Positions 40,001-49,415 of a stretch of DNA of 64,000 bases are shown here, one piece after another (the first letter of the stretch is position 1; each line of letters opens with the position of its first letter). The DNA comes from JAKAWQ01 sp963840545 (GTDB lineage: Bacteria > Pseudomonadota > Alphaproteobacteria > Acetobacterales > Acetobacteraceae): positions 124,001-188,000 of the forward strand of contig CAWIZE010000001.1 in assembly GCA_963840545.1 (NCBI GenBank), given 5' to 3'. The position numbers and the translations under genes are program-made. The notes beneath the pieces were generated by a model. The model was not told the origin of the DNA. It worked only from the letters and a program-made list of their open reading frames with translations, and made no database searches.

Positions 40001-40340
40001 GGGCGATGCTCCCGGTGGTGTCTGCCGGGAACCAATCCTACGCGCGGCCGGGCGGAATTTGCTTCCAAACATCCAGCGGTTCGCGCGCGCCGCGCAATCT
40101 CCGTCCACGGATAGAGCGGATCGGGGATTGATTTTGCGCGAGCGCACGACCTCGGCCTGGTACCCCCAGGGCCTGCTACCCCCAGGACTTGGTACCCCCG
40201 GGGCTTGGTACCCAGGATCGGCCACGATAGGGTCCGCGCGATCACGCGGAGTCCTCCCCCGGGATACGGCCCGGGAGCGCACCGTACGGTCGCATTGCAG
40301 ACCGGGCCGGGAAGGCCAGGCTGCCGGGGAACGTCCGAGG
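40001..40340. other. Intergenic region upstream of the first sugar-type ABC operon
   Basis: No gene was seen. It carries the 16-bp repeat array at 40156-40219 and must hold the promoters of DUF6356 (minus) and the ABC operon (plus); no promoter could be assigned. Confidence 0.5.
40156..40219. repeat. 16-bp degenerate tandem repeat x4
   Basis: Consensus CTTGGTACCCCCAGGG with two to four differences per unit. It lies ~120 bases upstream of the ABC ATPase start. Confidence 0.75.
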
Positions 40341-41894
40341 ATGATGGATGAGGCCAGCCTTCCCGCATCCCGTATTGCCGGCGCCGCCCGCGAGGATGGC
40401 GGCGCGCTGCTGGCGGTGCAGGGCGTCTCCAAGGCCTTCGCGGCGACCCAGGCGCTCGCCGAGGTAAGCCTCGCCCTCGGGCGGGGCGAGATCCTCGCTT
40501 TGCTCGGCGAGAACGGCGCCGGCAAGTCGACATTGATAAAAATCCTGGCCGGCGTGCACAGGCCCGATGCGGGCCGCATCCTGTTCCGCGGCGAGGACGC
40601 CACCGGCGCGCTCACGCGGCTGCCGATCGCCTTCATCCACCAGGATCTCGGCCTCGTCGAATGGATGACGGTGGCGGAGAATATCTGCCTCACCCTCGGC
40701 TATCCGCGCCGCTTCGGCCTCGTCGATTTCCGCGCCGCCGAGCGGAGGGCGCGGGCCGCGCTCGCCGTGCTCGGCGCCGATATCGACCCCGACATCCGCA
40801 TCCAGAGCCTCAGCCGCACCGAGAAATCCCTTGTGGCGATCGCCCGCGCGCTCGCCGCCGAGTGCGCGGTGCTGGTGCTGGACGAGCCCACCGCGAGCCT
40901 GCCCGCCGACGAGGTGGCGCGCCTCTTCGCCGCCCTTCGCCGGCTCCGGGCGGAAGGTGTGGGCATGATCTACGTCTCCCACCGGCTCGACGAGGTGTTC
41001 GAGATCGCCGACCGGGTGGTGGTGCTGCGCGACGGGCGGGTGGCCGGGGAACGGCGTATCGGCGCGGTGACGGCCGAGGAGATCATCCTGCTGATCGTCG
41101 GGCGGGAGGCCGCCCAGGTGTTTCGCCGCCCGGCGCGGCGGGAGGGCGCGGCGCGGCTGGTCATCGAGGGGCTCAGGATCGGCGAGGTCGGGCCGATCGA
41201 CGCCAGCATCCATGCCGGCGAGGTGGTCGGGCTGGCCGGCCTGCGCGGCGCCGGCCAGGAGCGCGTCGGGCGCGCCCTCTTCGGCCTCGCGCCGCCGAGT
41301 GCCGGGCGCATCCTCCTCGACGGGCTGCCGATCACGCCGCATTCGCCGCGCGCGGCGATGGCGAGCGGCATCGTCCTCATCTGCGGCGACCGCGCCGCGG
41401 AGTCGATCATTCCCTATCGCACCGTCGCTGAGAATTTCTTCGTCAACCCGCTCGCCAAGGGGCGGGGCCTCTTCTCGTACCTCGCGCCGGGCGCGGAGAA
41501 AAGCGCGGCCAGCCGCCTCGGCCAGATGGTCGGGCTCAGGCCGAACGACCCAGGCCTCTTGATCGAGGCGCTCTCGGGGGGCAACCAGCAGAAAGTGGTG
41601 GTCGGGCGGGCGCTCGACCTCGCCGGCAGGCTCTATGTCTTCGAGGACCCGACGGCCGGCGTCGATGTCGGGGCCAAGGCCGAGATCTACGGCCTGTTCG
41701 AGGCGGCGCTGGCGGCAGGTGCCGCGATCGTCATCGTCTCGACCGATTTCGAGGAGATCGCCAAGGTCTGCCACCGCGCGATCGTCTTCGACCACGGCGC
41801 GGTCGCGGGCGAGCTCGCCGCCGCGGACCTCTCGATCGCCAATCTCCTCGCCGCCGCCTCGGCAAGCCTCACGAGCGAGACCCGCATTGCCTGA
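40341..41894 (+). CDS. Sugar-type ABC transporter ATP-binding protein (double ABC domain)
   Basis: 517 residues with two ABC domains, as in RbsA/XylG/MglA. Domain 1: Walker A GENGAGKST, Walker B VLVLDEPTASL. Its signature is degenerate (LSRTEKSLVAIARAL), as is common in this family. Domain 2: LSGGNQQKVVVGRAL and DPTAGVDVGAK, with a degenerate Walker A (GLRGAGQERV). It energises a carbohydrate-type importer with the permease and two binding proteins downstream. ATG 40341 follows GGGGAA; ATG 40344 is equally possible. Substrate not known. Confidence 0.88.
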   Translation: MMDEASLPASRIAGAAREDGGALLAVQGVSKAFAATQALAEVSLALGRGEILALLGENGAGKSTLIKILAGVHRPDAGRILFRGEDATGALTRLPIAFIHQDLGLVEWMTVAENICLTLGYPRRFGLVDFRAAERRARAALAVLGADIDPDIRIQSLSRTEKSLVAIARALAAECAVLVLDEPTASLPADEVARLFAALRRLRAEGVGMIYVSHRLDEVFEIADRVVVLRDGRVAGERRIGAVTAEEIILLIVGREAAQVFRRPARREGAARLVIEGLRIGEVGPIDASIHAGEVVGLAGLRGAGQERVGRALFGLAPPSAGRILLDGLPITPHSPRAAMASGIVLICGDRAAESIIPYRTVAENFFVNPLAKGRGLFSYLAPGAEKSAASRLGQMVGLRPNDPGLLIEALSGGNQQKVVVGRALDLAGRLYVFEDPTAGVDVGAKAEIYGLFEAALAAGAAIVIVSTDFEEIAKVCHRAIVFDHGAVAGELAAADLSIANLLAAASASLTSETRIA

Positions 41895-41926
41895 AGGAGC
41901 GCGGCCATGCCGTCGTTGAAATCCCC

Positions 41927-42967
41927 ATGCTATCCTTGAAATCCAACGCGCTCGAGCCGACCCGCGCGGAGTACCGCGCGATGTCGCCGGGTGCGGCGCT
42001 GCGCCGGCGCCTCACCATCTACGGGCTGCCGCTGCTCACGCTCGCCCTGATCGTTTTTTTCTCCCTCCTCCTGCCGAACACCTTCCCGACCGCGCTCAAT
42101 CTGCGCTCGATGCTCGCCGACAAGTCCGTCATCGCCCTGCTTTCGCTCGCCTCGATGATCCCGATGATGGCCGGCCGCATCGATCTCACGGTCGGGTACG
42201 GCATCGTGCTCTGGCATATCCTGGCGATCAGCCTGCAGACCTATTACGGCATCCCCTGGCCGCTGGCGGTGGCGCTGGTGCTGCTCGCGGGAATCGTCAG
42301 CGGCTTCATCAACGCGCTTCTCGTCGAGATCGCGCAGATCGATTCCTTCATCGCGACGCTCGGCACGGGCACCATCATCTATGCGCTGGCGCTCTGGCAC
42401 ACCGGCGGGCAGCAGGTCATCGGCACGCTGCCGCAATCGTTCCTCGACATCAACGATCTCGCCTTCTTCGGCATCCCCATCCCGGCCTTCTATGTCGCCG
42501 CGGTCGCGATCATCCTCTGGGTCGTCTCCGAGCGGCTGCCGATCGGGCGGCACCTCTACGCGATCGGCGCCAACCCGCGGGCCGCGGAGCTCAACGGGAT
42601 TCCGGTCCGGCGCTACGTGATGGGCGTGTTCGTCGCCTCCGGCTTCCTCACCGCCTTCACCGGAATCGTGCTCGCGGCCAAGCTCAGGATCGGCGAGGCG
42701 AGCGTCGGGCTCGAATATCTCCTGCCGGCGCTGGTCGGCGCCTTCCTTGGCTCGACGACGATCAAGCCGGGACGGGTGAATGTCTGGGGCACGGTGGTGG
42801 CGGTGGTGATCCTCGCCGTCGGGATTTCCGGGATCGAGCAGCTCGGCGGCACGTTCTTCGTCGAGCCGCTCTTCAACGGCGTCACACTGGTGATCGCGAT
42901 CGGTCTCGCCGGCGTCGCGCAGCGCCGCTACGCCGCGACCAAGCGTCCCGCCGGCGCGGAGCCGTGA
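41927..42967 (+). CDS. Sugar-type ABC transporter permease (RbsC/XylH family)
   Basis: A 346-residue polytopic membrane protein with the family features MMAGRIDLTVGYGIVLWHI, IDSFIATLGTGTIIYALAL, AIGANPRAAELNGIPVRRY and EYLLPALVGAFLGSTTIKPG. About ten helices. It would form a homodimeric channel with the ATPase upstream. Start taken at ATG 41927; ATG 41981 is an alternative. A nine-base sequence, TTGAAATCC, is repeated around the start. Confidence 0.88.
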   Translation: MLSLKSNALEPTRAEYRAMSPGAALRRRLTIYGLPLLTLALIVFFSLLLPNTFPTALNLRSMLADKSVIALLSLASMIPMMAGRIDLTVGYGIVLWHILAISLQTYYGIPWPLAVALVLLAGIVSGFINALLVEIAQIDSFIATLGTGTIIYALALWHTGGQQVIGTLPQSFLDINDLAFFGIPIPAFYVAAVAIILWVVSERLPIGRHLYAIGANPRAAELNGIPVRRYVMGVFVASGFLTAFTGIVLAAKLRIGEASVGLEYLLPALVGAFLGSTTIKPGRVNVWGTVVAVVILAVGISGIEQLGGTFFVEPLFNGVTLVIAIGLAGVAQRRYAATKRPAGAEP

Positions 42968-43011
42968 GATCGGGCCCGCAGCAACAGTTACTGAAGCGAG
43001 GAAACGCTGAG

Positions 43012-44130
43012 ATGAAAAGAACTATTTTGGGCGCAACCGCCGCAATGCTGGTGGGCGCCGGCGCGATCGGGCTTGCGGCGGCGCCGGCGCGGGCCGACGA
43101 CGCGTTCGTCCAATCCGCGAAGGCGTTCGTGGCCCAGGTGACGAGCCCGACCATTCCCTGGACCGGCCCGACCACGGGGCCCAAGGCGGTGCCGGGGATG
43201 TCGGTCGTCTATGTCTCGACCGACCAGCGCAACGGCGGCCCGCGCGGGGCTGCCGAGGCGGCGGCCGAAGCGGCCAAGGTGATCGGCTGGAAGTTCCGCA
43301 TCCTCGACGGGCAGGGCACGGTCTCGGGGCAGAACTCGGCGCTCTCCCAGGCGATCGCGCTGAAGCCGAACGGCATCATCCTGGGCGGCGTGGACGCGGT
43401 GCAATCCGGGCCGCTGGTCGAGCAGGCCGAGAAGGCGGGCATCAAGGTGGTCGGCTGGCACGCCGGGCCGAAGGCCGGGGCGTTGACCAACCCGGATGTC
43501 TTCTGGAACGTCTCGACCGATCCCGCCGAGGTTTCCAAGGCCGCCGCGCTCTACGCCGTCGCGACCTCGGACGGGCGGGCAGGCGTGGTGATCTTCACCG
43601 ACAGCGAATATGCGCTGGCGATCGCGAAGTCGAACGCCATGGCGAGCTGGATCCGCCAATGCGCCGGCTGCAAGATCCTGGCGACCGAGGACACGCCGCT
43701 CGGCCAGACCCAGAGCCGGATGCCCGAACTCACGACCTCGCTGCTCGAGCGGTTCGGCAAGGCGTGGACCTACTCGCTCGGCATCAACGACCTCTATTAC
43801 GATTTCATGGGACCCTCGCTGCAGGCGGCGGGAATCGCCGGCGCCGGCCATCCGTGGAACATCTCGGGCGGCGACGGATCCTCCTCGGCGTTCGAGCGGA
43901 TCCGCACCGCGCAATATCAGGTCGCGACGGTGGCCGAGCCCCTGCACCTGCAGGGTTGGCAGTTGATCGACGAGCTGAACCGTGCCTTCGCGGGCGCACC
44001 CCCGAGCGGCTTCGTCGATCCGGTGCATCTCTTCATTCACGCCAATATCGGCACCGACGGCGGGCCGCAGAACGTCTTCGATCCGGATAACGGGTACCAG
44101 GCGGAATACCGGAAGATCTGGGGAAAATAG
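43012..44130 (+). CDS. ABC transporter substrate-binding protein, first of a tandem pair
   Basis: A 372-residue periplasmic-binding-protein-like I family member. The ATG at 43012 follows GAGGAAA. The signal peptide ends in PARADD. The mature protein opens VVYVSTDQRNGG, then NGIILGGVDAVQSGPLVEQAEKAGIKVVGWHA and GVVIFTDSEYALAIAKS, with a CAGC pair midway. It is closely related to the next gene over the whole length. It probably binds a small carbohydrate-like ligand for the permease upstream. Confidence 0.87.
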   Translation: MKRTILGATAAMLVGAGAIGLAAAPARADDAFVQSAKAFVAQVTSPTIPWTGPTTGPKAVPGMSVVYVSTDQRNGGPRGAAEAAAEAAKVIGWKFRILDGQGTVSGQNSALSQAIALKPNGIILGGVDAVQSGPLVEQAEKAGIKVVGWHAGPKAGALTNPDVFWNVSTDPAEVSKAAALYAVATSDGRAGVVIFTDSEYALAIAKSNAMASWIRQCAGCKILATEDTPLGQTQSRMPELTTSLLERFGKAWTYSLGINDLYYDFMGPSLQAAGIAGAGHPWNISGGDGSSSAFERIRTAQYQVATVAEPLHLQGWQLIDELNRAFAGAPPSGFVDPVHLFIHANIGTDGGPQNVFDPDNGYQAEYRKIWGK

Positions 44131-44200
44131 GCCCCGCGCGACGCCGCTCGCCTCTTAGCGGAACAACCGGGGGAACATCCCCAAGAACAGGGAGGAAGAA

Positions 44201-45322
44201 ATGATGCGAGAAAAGAACGGACTGATCCGGCGGGCGGCGCTCGCCGGCATCGCTGCCGCGGGCCTCTTCGCCGTCACCGCCCACGCGGACGATTCCTTCG
44301 TCCGGTACGCAAAAAAATTCGTGGCGCAGGTGACGAACCCGGTGATCCCCTGGACCGGGCCGACAACCGGGCCCAAAGCGGTTCCGGGCAAGACGGTGGT
44401 CTATGTCGCGAACGACATGCGCAACGGCGGCGCCCGCGGCGTCGGCCTCGGGGCCGAGGAGGCGGCGAAGGTGATCGGCTGGAAGTTCCGCCTGCTCGAC
44501 GGCGCCGGCACGGTCTCCGGGCAGAACGCCGCGCTCTCCCAGGCGATCGCGCTCAAGCCGGACGGGATCATTCTCGGCAGCGTCGATGCGATCCAGTCGG
44601 CCCCGCTCGTCGAGCAGGCGGAGAAAGCCGGGATCAAGGTCGTCGGCTGGCACGCCGGCGGCACGGCGGGGACGCTGCAAAATCCGTACGTGTTCTGGAA
44701 CGTCACCACCAATCCGCCTGATGTCGGCAAGGCGGCGGCACTCTATGCGGTGGCCCGATCCGACGGCCATGCCGGCGTCGTGATCTTCACCGATTCCGAA
44801 TACAAGGTCGCGATCGCCAAGTCCGACGCGATGGTGGCGTGGCTCAAGAAATGCGCGGGCTGCACGCTGCTCGCGCTCAAGGACACGCCGCTCGCCTATG
44901 TCTCCTCGCGGATGGGCCAGCTCACCACCGCGCTGCTCGAGCAGTACGGCAAGAGATGGACCTATTCGATCGGCATCAACGACCTCTATTTCGACTTCAT
45001 GGCCCCAGCACTCCAGTCGGCCGGCATCTCCGGCACCAGCCCCCCCAACAGCATCTCCGCCGGCGACGGCTCGGTCTCGGCCTTCGAGCGCATCCGCACG
45101 CAGCAATACCAGGTCGCGACGGTGGCCGAGCCGCTCAGGATGCAGGGCTGGCAGACGATCGACGAGCTCAACCGCGCCTTCGCCGGCGCGCCCGCGAGCG
45201 GCTTCGTCGATCCCGTGCATCTCTTCGTGCACGGCAACCTCGACAGCGACGGCGGGCCGCGGAACCTCTACGACCCGACCAACGGCTACACGGACGCTTA
45301 TCGAAAAATCTGGGGAAAATAA
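44201..45322 (+). CDS. ABC transporter substrate-binding protein, second of a tandem pair
   Basis: 373 residues, a paralogue of the preceding gene with most mature residues shared (PWTGPTTGPKAVPG, KPDGIILGSVDAIQS, QYQVATVAEPL, GFVDPVHLF, YRKIWGK). The signal peptide differs. The start is ATG 44201 or 44204 behind GGGAGGAAG. Differences concentrate in the loops, e.g. GGTAGTLQNPYVFWN versus GPKAGALTNPDVFWN, as expected if the pair recognise different but related ligands. A bidirectional hairpin follows. Confidence 0.87.
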   Translation: MMREKNGLIRRAALAGIAAAGLFAVTAHADDSFVRYAKKFVAQVTNPVIPWTGPTTGPKAVPGKTVVYVANDMRNGGARGVGLGAEEAAKVIGWKFRLLDGAGTVSGQNAALSQAIALKPDGIILGSVDAIQSAPLVEQAEKAGIKVVGWHAGGTAGTLQNPYVFWNVTTNPPDVGKAAALYAVARSDGHAGVVIFTDSEYKVAIAKSDAMVAWLKKCAGCTLLALKDTPLAYVSSRMGQLTTALLEQYGKRWTYSIGINDLYFDFMAPALQSAGISGTSPPNSISAGDGSVSAFERIRTQQYQVATVAEPLRMQGWQTIDELNRAFAGAPASGFVDPVHLFVHGNLDSDGGPRNLYDPTNGYTDAYRKIWGK

Positions 45323-45329
45323 GGAGAAA

Positions 45330-45364
45330 GCCCCGCGGCAAACGGGAAAAAAAAGCCGCGGGGC
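45330..45364. terminator. Bidirectional terminator hairpin between convergent genes
   Basis: GCCCCGCGGC pairs perfectly with GCCGCGGGGC across a 15-base A-rich loop. It lies eight bases after the second binding-protein stop and 18 bases beyond the end of the convergent LVIVD gene, so it can serve both strands. Confidence 0.7.
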
Positions 45365-45381
45365 GTTCCTTCATCCGGCCT

Positions 45382-46641
45382 TCAGCCGGTATATTCCATA
45401 ATATAGAGCCCGGCATTGTAGTCGGTCGCAAAAATCACGCCGTTTCTATCCACGAACACATCCGCGGTCTGGATCACGCGGGCGCGGTTCGGCCGGTGGT
45501 CCATCATCGCGGCCGGCGGCGGCGGCACCAGCGCCGCCACCTCCGTCGGCCGGTATGGATCGCGGATATCGAAAACCCGCACCCCCGCGTTCTGATATGT
45601 CGCGAAGATCAGCTCCGAGCTGACGAAACTTCCCGGCCGGTTCTCGTGGACATTGTGCGGGCCGAAATGCCCACCCTTGCCGACATAGTCGGCCTCGGTG
45701 GGGTTGGGAAAGGTCGCGATGCTGATCGGATTCGCGGGCGCCCGGTTGTCGAACACCCAGATCGGCTTCATCCCGTCTTCCTGGTGATCGAGCACCGCCT
45801 CGTCAAGAACGATCAGCAGCTCGCGATCGGGCAGCGGCAGGCAGTTGTGGGTGCCGCCGCCGAAGGGCGGCGCCCAGCTCCGATGCGTGATCAGCTTCGG
45901 CGCGGCACGATCGGAAACGTCGATCACGGCCAGGCACCCGTCCCGCCAGGCGCCATAGGCGGTGTCGCCGTGAACGACGGCGTGGTGCAGCCCCATGCGG
46001 GTCGTGGCGGGCCAGCTCGGCGTTTCGCCTGACGCAATATTCATGCCAGGAATCCAGAACCGTCCGGCCTCGCGCGGGTGCGCCGGATCTTCCATGTCGA
46101 TCGTGATCAGGATGTAATCGGAAAAACCGTCGATCAGCGCCGAGGCATAGGCCCAGCGCCCGCCCACGTACCACACGCGGTGGATGCCGCCGCCGTCGAT
46201 GAGAAGAAAGCCGATCCGGCGCGGCGCCTCGGGTGCGGCGATGTCGTAGACGGCAAGCCCCGCCGACCAGTCGCGCCGTCCGCTGCTGCCATGCGCCGTG
46301 CCGACCGCCTCGCCGATCGTTCCCTTGTAGTAGGCGTGCTCGTCGGCGAAGGCGGCGTCGGCGAACATGTCCTTGGCGTGGATGACGAGCAGCAGGTCGT
46401 CATGCGCCTGGAGATGGATGTTCCAGGTGTTGGCCGGCGCGGGGAAGTAGTTGACGGGGCGCGGCCGGGCCGGGTCGCGCACATCGACGATGCTGAACCC
46501 CTTCGAGAACATGTGCGCGATATAGGCGTAGCCGCGATGGACCATGATCTGCACGCCGTCGAGGCGGCCGCCCTGATCGCTCCAGCCGAGCAGGCGCATG
46601 TTGCGGACATAGTCCGGCTTCGGAAGATCGATGACGGGCAT
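45382..46641 (-). CDS. LVIVD repeat-containing protein
   Basis: A 419-residue beta-propeller-like protein with repeated strands of the LVIVD type: YAYIAHMFSKGFSIVDVRDP, GLAVYDIAAPEAP, CLAVIDVSDRAAP, IWVFDNRAPANP and GVRVFDIRDPYRP. There is no obvious signal peptide, so it is presumably cytoplasmic. The ATG at 46641 follows GGGAGGAA. The family has no defined activity. It lies on the opposite strand between two sugar-type ABC importers; its upstream region is shared with the second importer's binding-protein gene (46800), suggesting co-regulation. Confidence 0.83.
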   Translation of the reverse strand: MPVIDLPKPDYVRNMRLLGWSDQGGRLDGVQIMVHRGYAYIAHMFSKGFSIVDVRDPARPRPVNYFPAPANTWNIHLQAHDDLLLVIHAKDMFADAAFADEHAYYKGTIGEAVGTAHGSSGRRDWSAGLAVYDIAAPEAPRRIGFLLIDGGGIHRVWYVGGRWAYASALIDGFSDYILITIDMEDPAHPREAGRFWIPGMNIASGETPSWPATTRMGLHHAVVHGDTAYGAWRDGCLAVIDVSDRAAPKLITHRSWAPPFGGGTHNCLPLPDRELLIVLDEAVLDHQEDGMKPIWVFDNRAPANPISIATFPNPTEADYVGKGGHFGPHNVHENRPGSFVSSELIFATYQNAGVRVFDIRDPYRPTEVAALVPPPPAAMMDHRPNRARVIQTADVFVDRNGVIFATDYNAGLYIMEYTG

Positions 46642-46799
46642 GGGCGGTTCCTCCCGGCGATTGTTGTGCGGCGCCGGCAAGGCGCCCGCGTTTCCGGATT
46701 GCCGAGGTTAGCCGCTCGCGCCCATTGGTCAATGCGGCTCCGCCTCTTGCCCGACCGGCGCGGTTCGGCCACGATCCGCCCCGAAAGGGGGAGAACGCC

Positions 46800-47879
46800 A
46801 TGAAACTCGCCAAATGCCTGATCGGTGCAGCCGTCGCTGCCGCGCTGCCCCTCGCCCTCGCGAGCAGCCCCGCGCGCGCCGCCGACGTCAGCACCGCCAA
46901 TGACGGCATCGCGCTCAGCAACTCCTATGCCGGCAACAGCTGGCGCCAGCAGATGCTGAAGATGTGGGACCTCGCCTCCCAGCAGGCGACCACGGCGAGC
47001 GCGATCGCCAAGACCAAGGTCGTGAACTCCGACAACTCCGCCCCGCAACAGGCGTCGCAAATCGGCGACCTGACCCTGCAGGGCTGGAAGGCGATCGTCA
47101 TCGACGCCGCCTCGCCGACCGCGCTCAACGGCGTGATCCAGCAGGCCTGCAGCGCCCATATCGTGGTGGTCGTGTTCGACAGCCTCGCCACCGCGCCCTG
47201 TGCCTACAAGGTGGCGTACAACTATGTCGACATGGGCATGATGGAGGCCGACTACATCGCCAAGCAGCTCGGCGGCAAGGGCAACGTGCTCGAGGTACGC
47301 GGCATCGCCGGCACCTCCGTGGACAACGATATCCACCAGGGCATCGTCGCGGGCCTGGCCAAGTATCCGGGATTGAAGCTCGTCGCCTCGGTGCATGGGA
47401 ACTGGACGCAGTCGATCGCCCAGAAGGAAGTTGCCGGCATCCTGCCGACGCTGCCCAAGGTGGAGGCGGTGGTGACCCAGGGCGGGGACGGCTACGGCAC
47501 CTACGAGGCGTTCAAGGCGGCCGGACGGCCGACGCCGCTGATCATCATGGGCAACCGGCAGGACGAGCTCGCCCTCTGGAAGCAGCTTGCCGGAGCGCCG
47601 GGCGGCTACCAGACCTTCTCGCTCTCCTCGGCGCCGGGCGTCTCCTCGATCGCCTTCTGGGTCGCCCAGCAGATCCTGGCCGGGGCGAAGGTGCCGAAAA
47701 CGGTCAACGTGCCGCTGCTCGTCATCACCTCGCAGGACCTCGATGCCTGGCTCAAGGCGGTGCCGCCCGGAGGCGTCTCGACGCCGCTCTATACGCAGGC
47801 GTGGACCAAGCAGCTGATCGCCGCCAATCTCGCCCACACCACCCCGCCGCCCTCGCCGGTTCCGAGCGGCACGCCTTAA
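46800..47879 (+). CDS. Sugar-type ABC transporter substrate-binding protein
   Basis: A 359-residue PBP-I family binding protein. The ATG at 46800 follows AAGGGGGAG; the signal peptide ends in PARAAD. The mature part shows GIALSNSYAGNSWRQQMLKM, WKAIVIDAASPTALNGVIQQAC, GNVLEVRGIAGTSVDNDIHQGI and VVTQGGDGYGTYEAFKAAG, a RbsB/MglB-type arrangement. It is not a close paralogue of the pair upstream. First gene of the second importer: SBP, ATPase, permease, permease. Confidence 0.88.
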   Translation: MKLAKCLIGAAVAAALPLALASSPARAADVSTANDGIALSNSYAGNSWRQQMLKMWDLASQQATTASAIAKTKVVNSDNSAPQQASQIGDLTLQGWKAIVIDAASPTALNGVIQQACSAHIVVVVFDSLATAPCAYKVAYNYVDMGMMEADYIAKQLGGKGNVLEVRGIAGTSVDNDIHQGIVAGLAKYPGLKLVASVHGNWTQSIAQKEVAGILPTLPKVEAVVTQGGDGYGTYEAFKAAGRPTPLIIMGNRQDELALWKQLAGAPGGYQTFSLSSAPGVSSIAFWVAQQILAGAKVPKTVNVPLLVITSQDLDAWLKAVPPGGVSTPLYTQAWTKQLIAANLAHTTPPPSPVPSGTP

Positions 47880-47904
47880 CCTTGGTGCCATAACCTTGGT
47901 GCCA
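47877..47904 (+). repeat. 14-bp tandem duplication that copies the stop codon
   Basis: TAACCTTGGTGCCA occurs twice, perfectly; the first TAA is the binding-protein stop. Confidence 0.85.
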
Positions 47905-47921
47905 TCCGGGCCGAACGCCGC

Positions 47922-49415
47922 ATGACGGGGGAAGCGGGCGAGGCCTGCGTCCAACCGCCCTTCGTCCAACTTTTGGGCATCCGAAAGAGCTTCGGCGCCG
48001 TCCGCGCGCTGGCCGGCGTCGATCTCGCGATCCCATCCGGCCGGATGGTCAGCGTCGTCGGCCACAACGGGGCCGGAAAATCGACGCTGATGCAGATCCT
48101 CGCCGGCACGCTCGCGCCCGACGCCGGGACGATCCGTGTCGGCGGGCAGGCGGTCGGCGCGGGCTACGGCGTGCGGCGCGCGGCTGCGCTCGGCATACGC
48201 TGCGTGTTCCAGGAGCTTTCGCTCTGCGCGAACCTGAGCGCCGAGGAGAATACCCGGGTCGTCCATCCCGCGCTCGCCGGCCCCTTCTGGCGGCGCCGCG
48301 CGCGGCGTCTGATCGGCGCCGCGCTCGAGGCGATCTTCCCCGGCCACGGCATCGACCCGCGCCGCCCGGTCGGCTTGCTGGCGATCGGGCAGCGGCAGAT
48401 GATCGAGACGGCGCGCGCCTTCACCGAGACCGACCGCAAGGTGCGCCTCGTCATCCTCGACGAGCCCACCGCCTCGCTCGACGCGACCGCTTCCGAGCAG
48501 TTGCTGCGCTATACGGACGTTGCCCGCGCCCGCGGCATCGCGGTCGTCTTCATCTCCCATCGGCTTCCCGAGATCCTCGGCCACGCCGACGAGATCTTCG
48601 TCATGCGCGACGGGCAGGTGGTGGGCAGCGGCGCCGCCGGCGCGCTCACCGAGCAGCTTCTGGTCGAGATGATGGGCGTCGTCCGCGCCGCCGAGCCGAC
48701 GCGCACCGCCGGCGCGCAGGCGGGGCCCGGCGAGATGCGGGTCGAGCAGCCGGCCCGGCCGGACGCGCCCTTCCCCGTGCGGCTCCGCGCCGGCGAGGTG
48801 GTCGGGCTCGCCGGCCTTGCCGGCCACGGCCAGCGCGCGCTGCTCCAGGCGGTCTTCGCTGCCGCCCACCACCGCCTTCCTCAGCTTCGCGTCAACGGCT
48901 CGGTCGCCTATGTGAGCGGAGACCGCCGCACCGAGGGGATTTTTCCCCTTTGGTCGGTCGGGCTCAACACCACGATCGGGACGCTCAGCCGGCTGGCGCG
49001 CTTCGGCTGGCTGAGCCCGGCGCGCGAGGCGGCGCTCGCCGAGGAATGGCGGACCCGGCTCGATATCCGCACGCCCGATATCGGCCGGCCGATCATGAGC
49101 CTCTCCGGCGGCAACCAGCAGAAGGTGCTGGTCGCCCGCGCCTTCGCCGCCGAAGCGGACATCATCCTCTTCGACGACCCGCTGCGCGGCGTCGATGTCG
49201 CGACCAAGCGCGAGCTCTACCAGCATGTCCGCCGCGCGGCCGATGCGGGCCGCGCCTTCCTCTGGTACACGACGGAGAATTCGGAGCTCGCGAACTGCGA
49301 TCGCGTCTATGTCTTCTATCGCGGGGCGATCACCGACGAGATCGCCCACGCCGAGCTCGGCGAAGAGCGGGTGATCCGAGCCTCGTTCGGAACGGGGCAG
49401 GGCGTTGCCCTCTGA
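47922..49415 (+). CDS. Sugar-type ABC transporter ATP-binding protein (double ABC domain)
   Basis: 497 residues with two ABC domains. Domain 1: Walker A GHNGAGKST, signature region LLAIGQRQMIETARAF, Walker B VILDEPTASLD. Domain 2: LSGGNQQKVLVARAF and FDDPLRGVDVATK, with a divergent Walker A (GLAGHGQRAL). It would power the second importer. It starts 42 bases after the binding-protein stop, beyond a stop-codon duplication. Its stop lies inside the next gene's 5' end if that gene uses TTG 49405. Confidence 0.88.
   Translation: MTGEAGEACVQPPFVQLLGIRKSFGAVRALAGVDLAIPSGRMVSVVGHNGAGKSTLMQILAGTLAPDAGTIRVGGQAVGAGYGVRRAAALGIRCVFQELSLCANLSAEENTRVVHPALAGPFWRRRARRLIGAALEAIFPGHGIDPRRPVGLLAIGQRQMIETARAFTETDRKVRLVILDEPTASLDATASEQLLRYTDVARARGIAVVFISHRLPEILGHADEIFVMRDGQVVGSGAAGALTEQLLVEMMGVVRAAEPTRTAGAQAGPGEMRVEQPARPDAPFPVRLRAGEVVGLAGLAGHGQRALLQAVFAAAHHRLPQLRVNGSVAYVSGDRRTEGIFPLWSVGLNTTIGTLSRLARFGWLSPAREAALAEEWRTRLDIRTPDIGRPIMSLSGGNQQKVLVARAFAAEADIILFDDPLRGVDVATKRELYQHVRRAADAGRAFLWYTTENSELANCDRVYVFYRGAITDEIAHAELGEERVIRASFGTGQGVAL

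Noticed and set aside
40244..40340. A longer N-terminus for the ABC ATPase from upstream starts
   Set aside because: The upstream frame crosses the 16-bp repeat array and has no homology; the ABC domain begins soon after ATG 40341.
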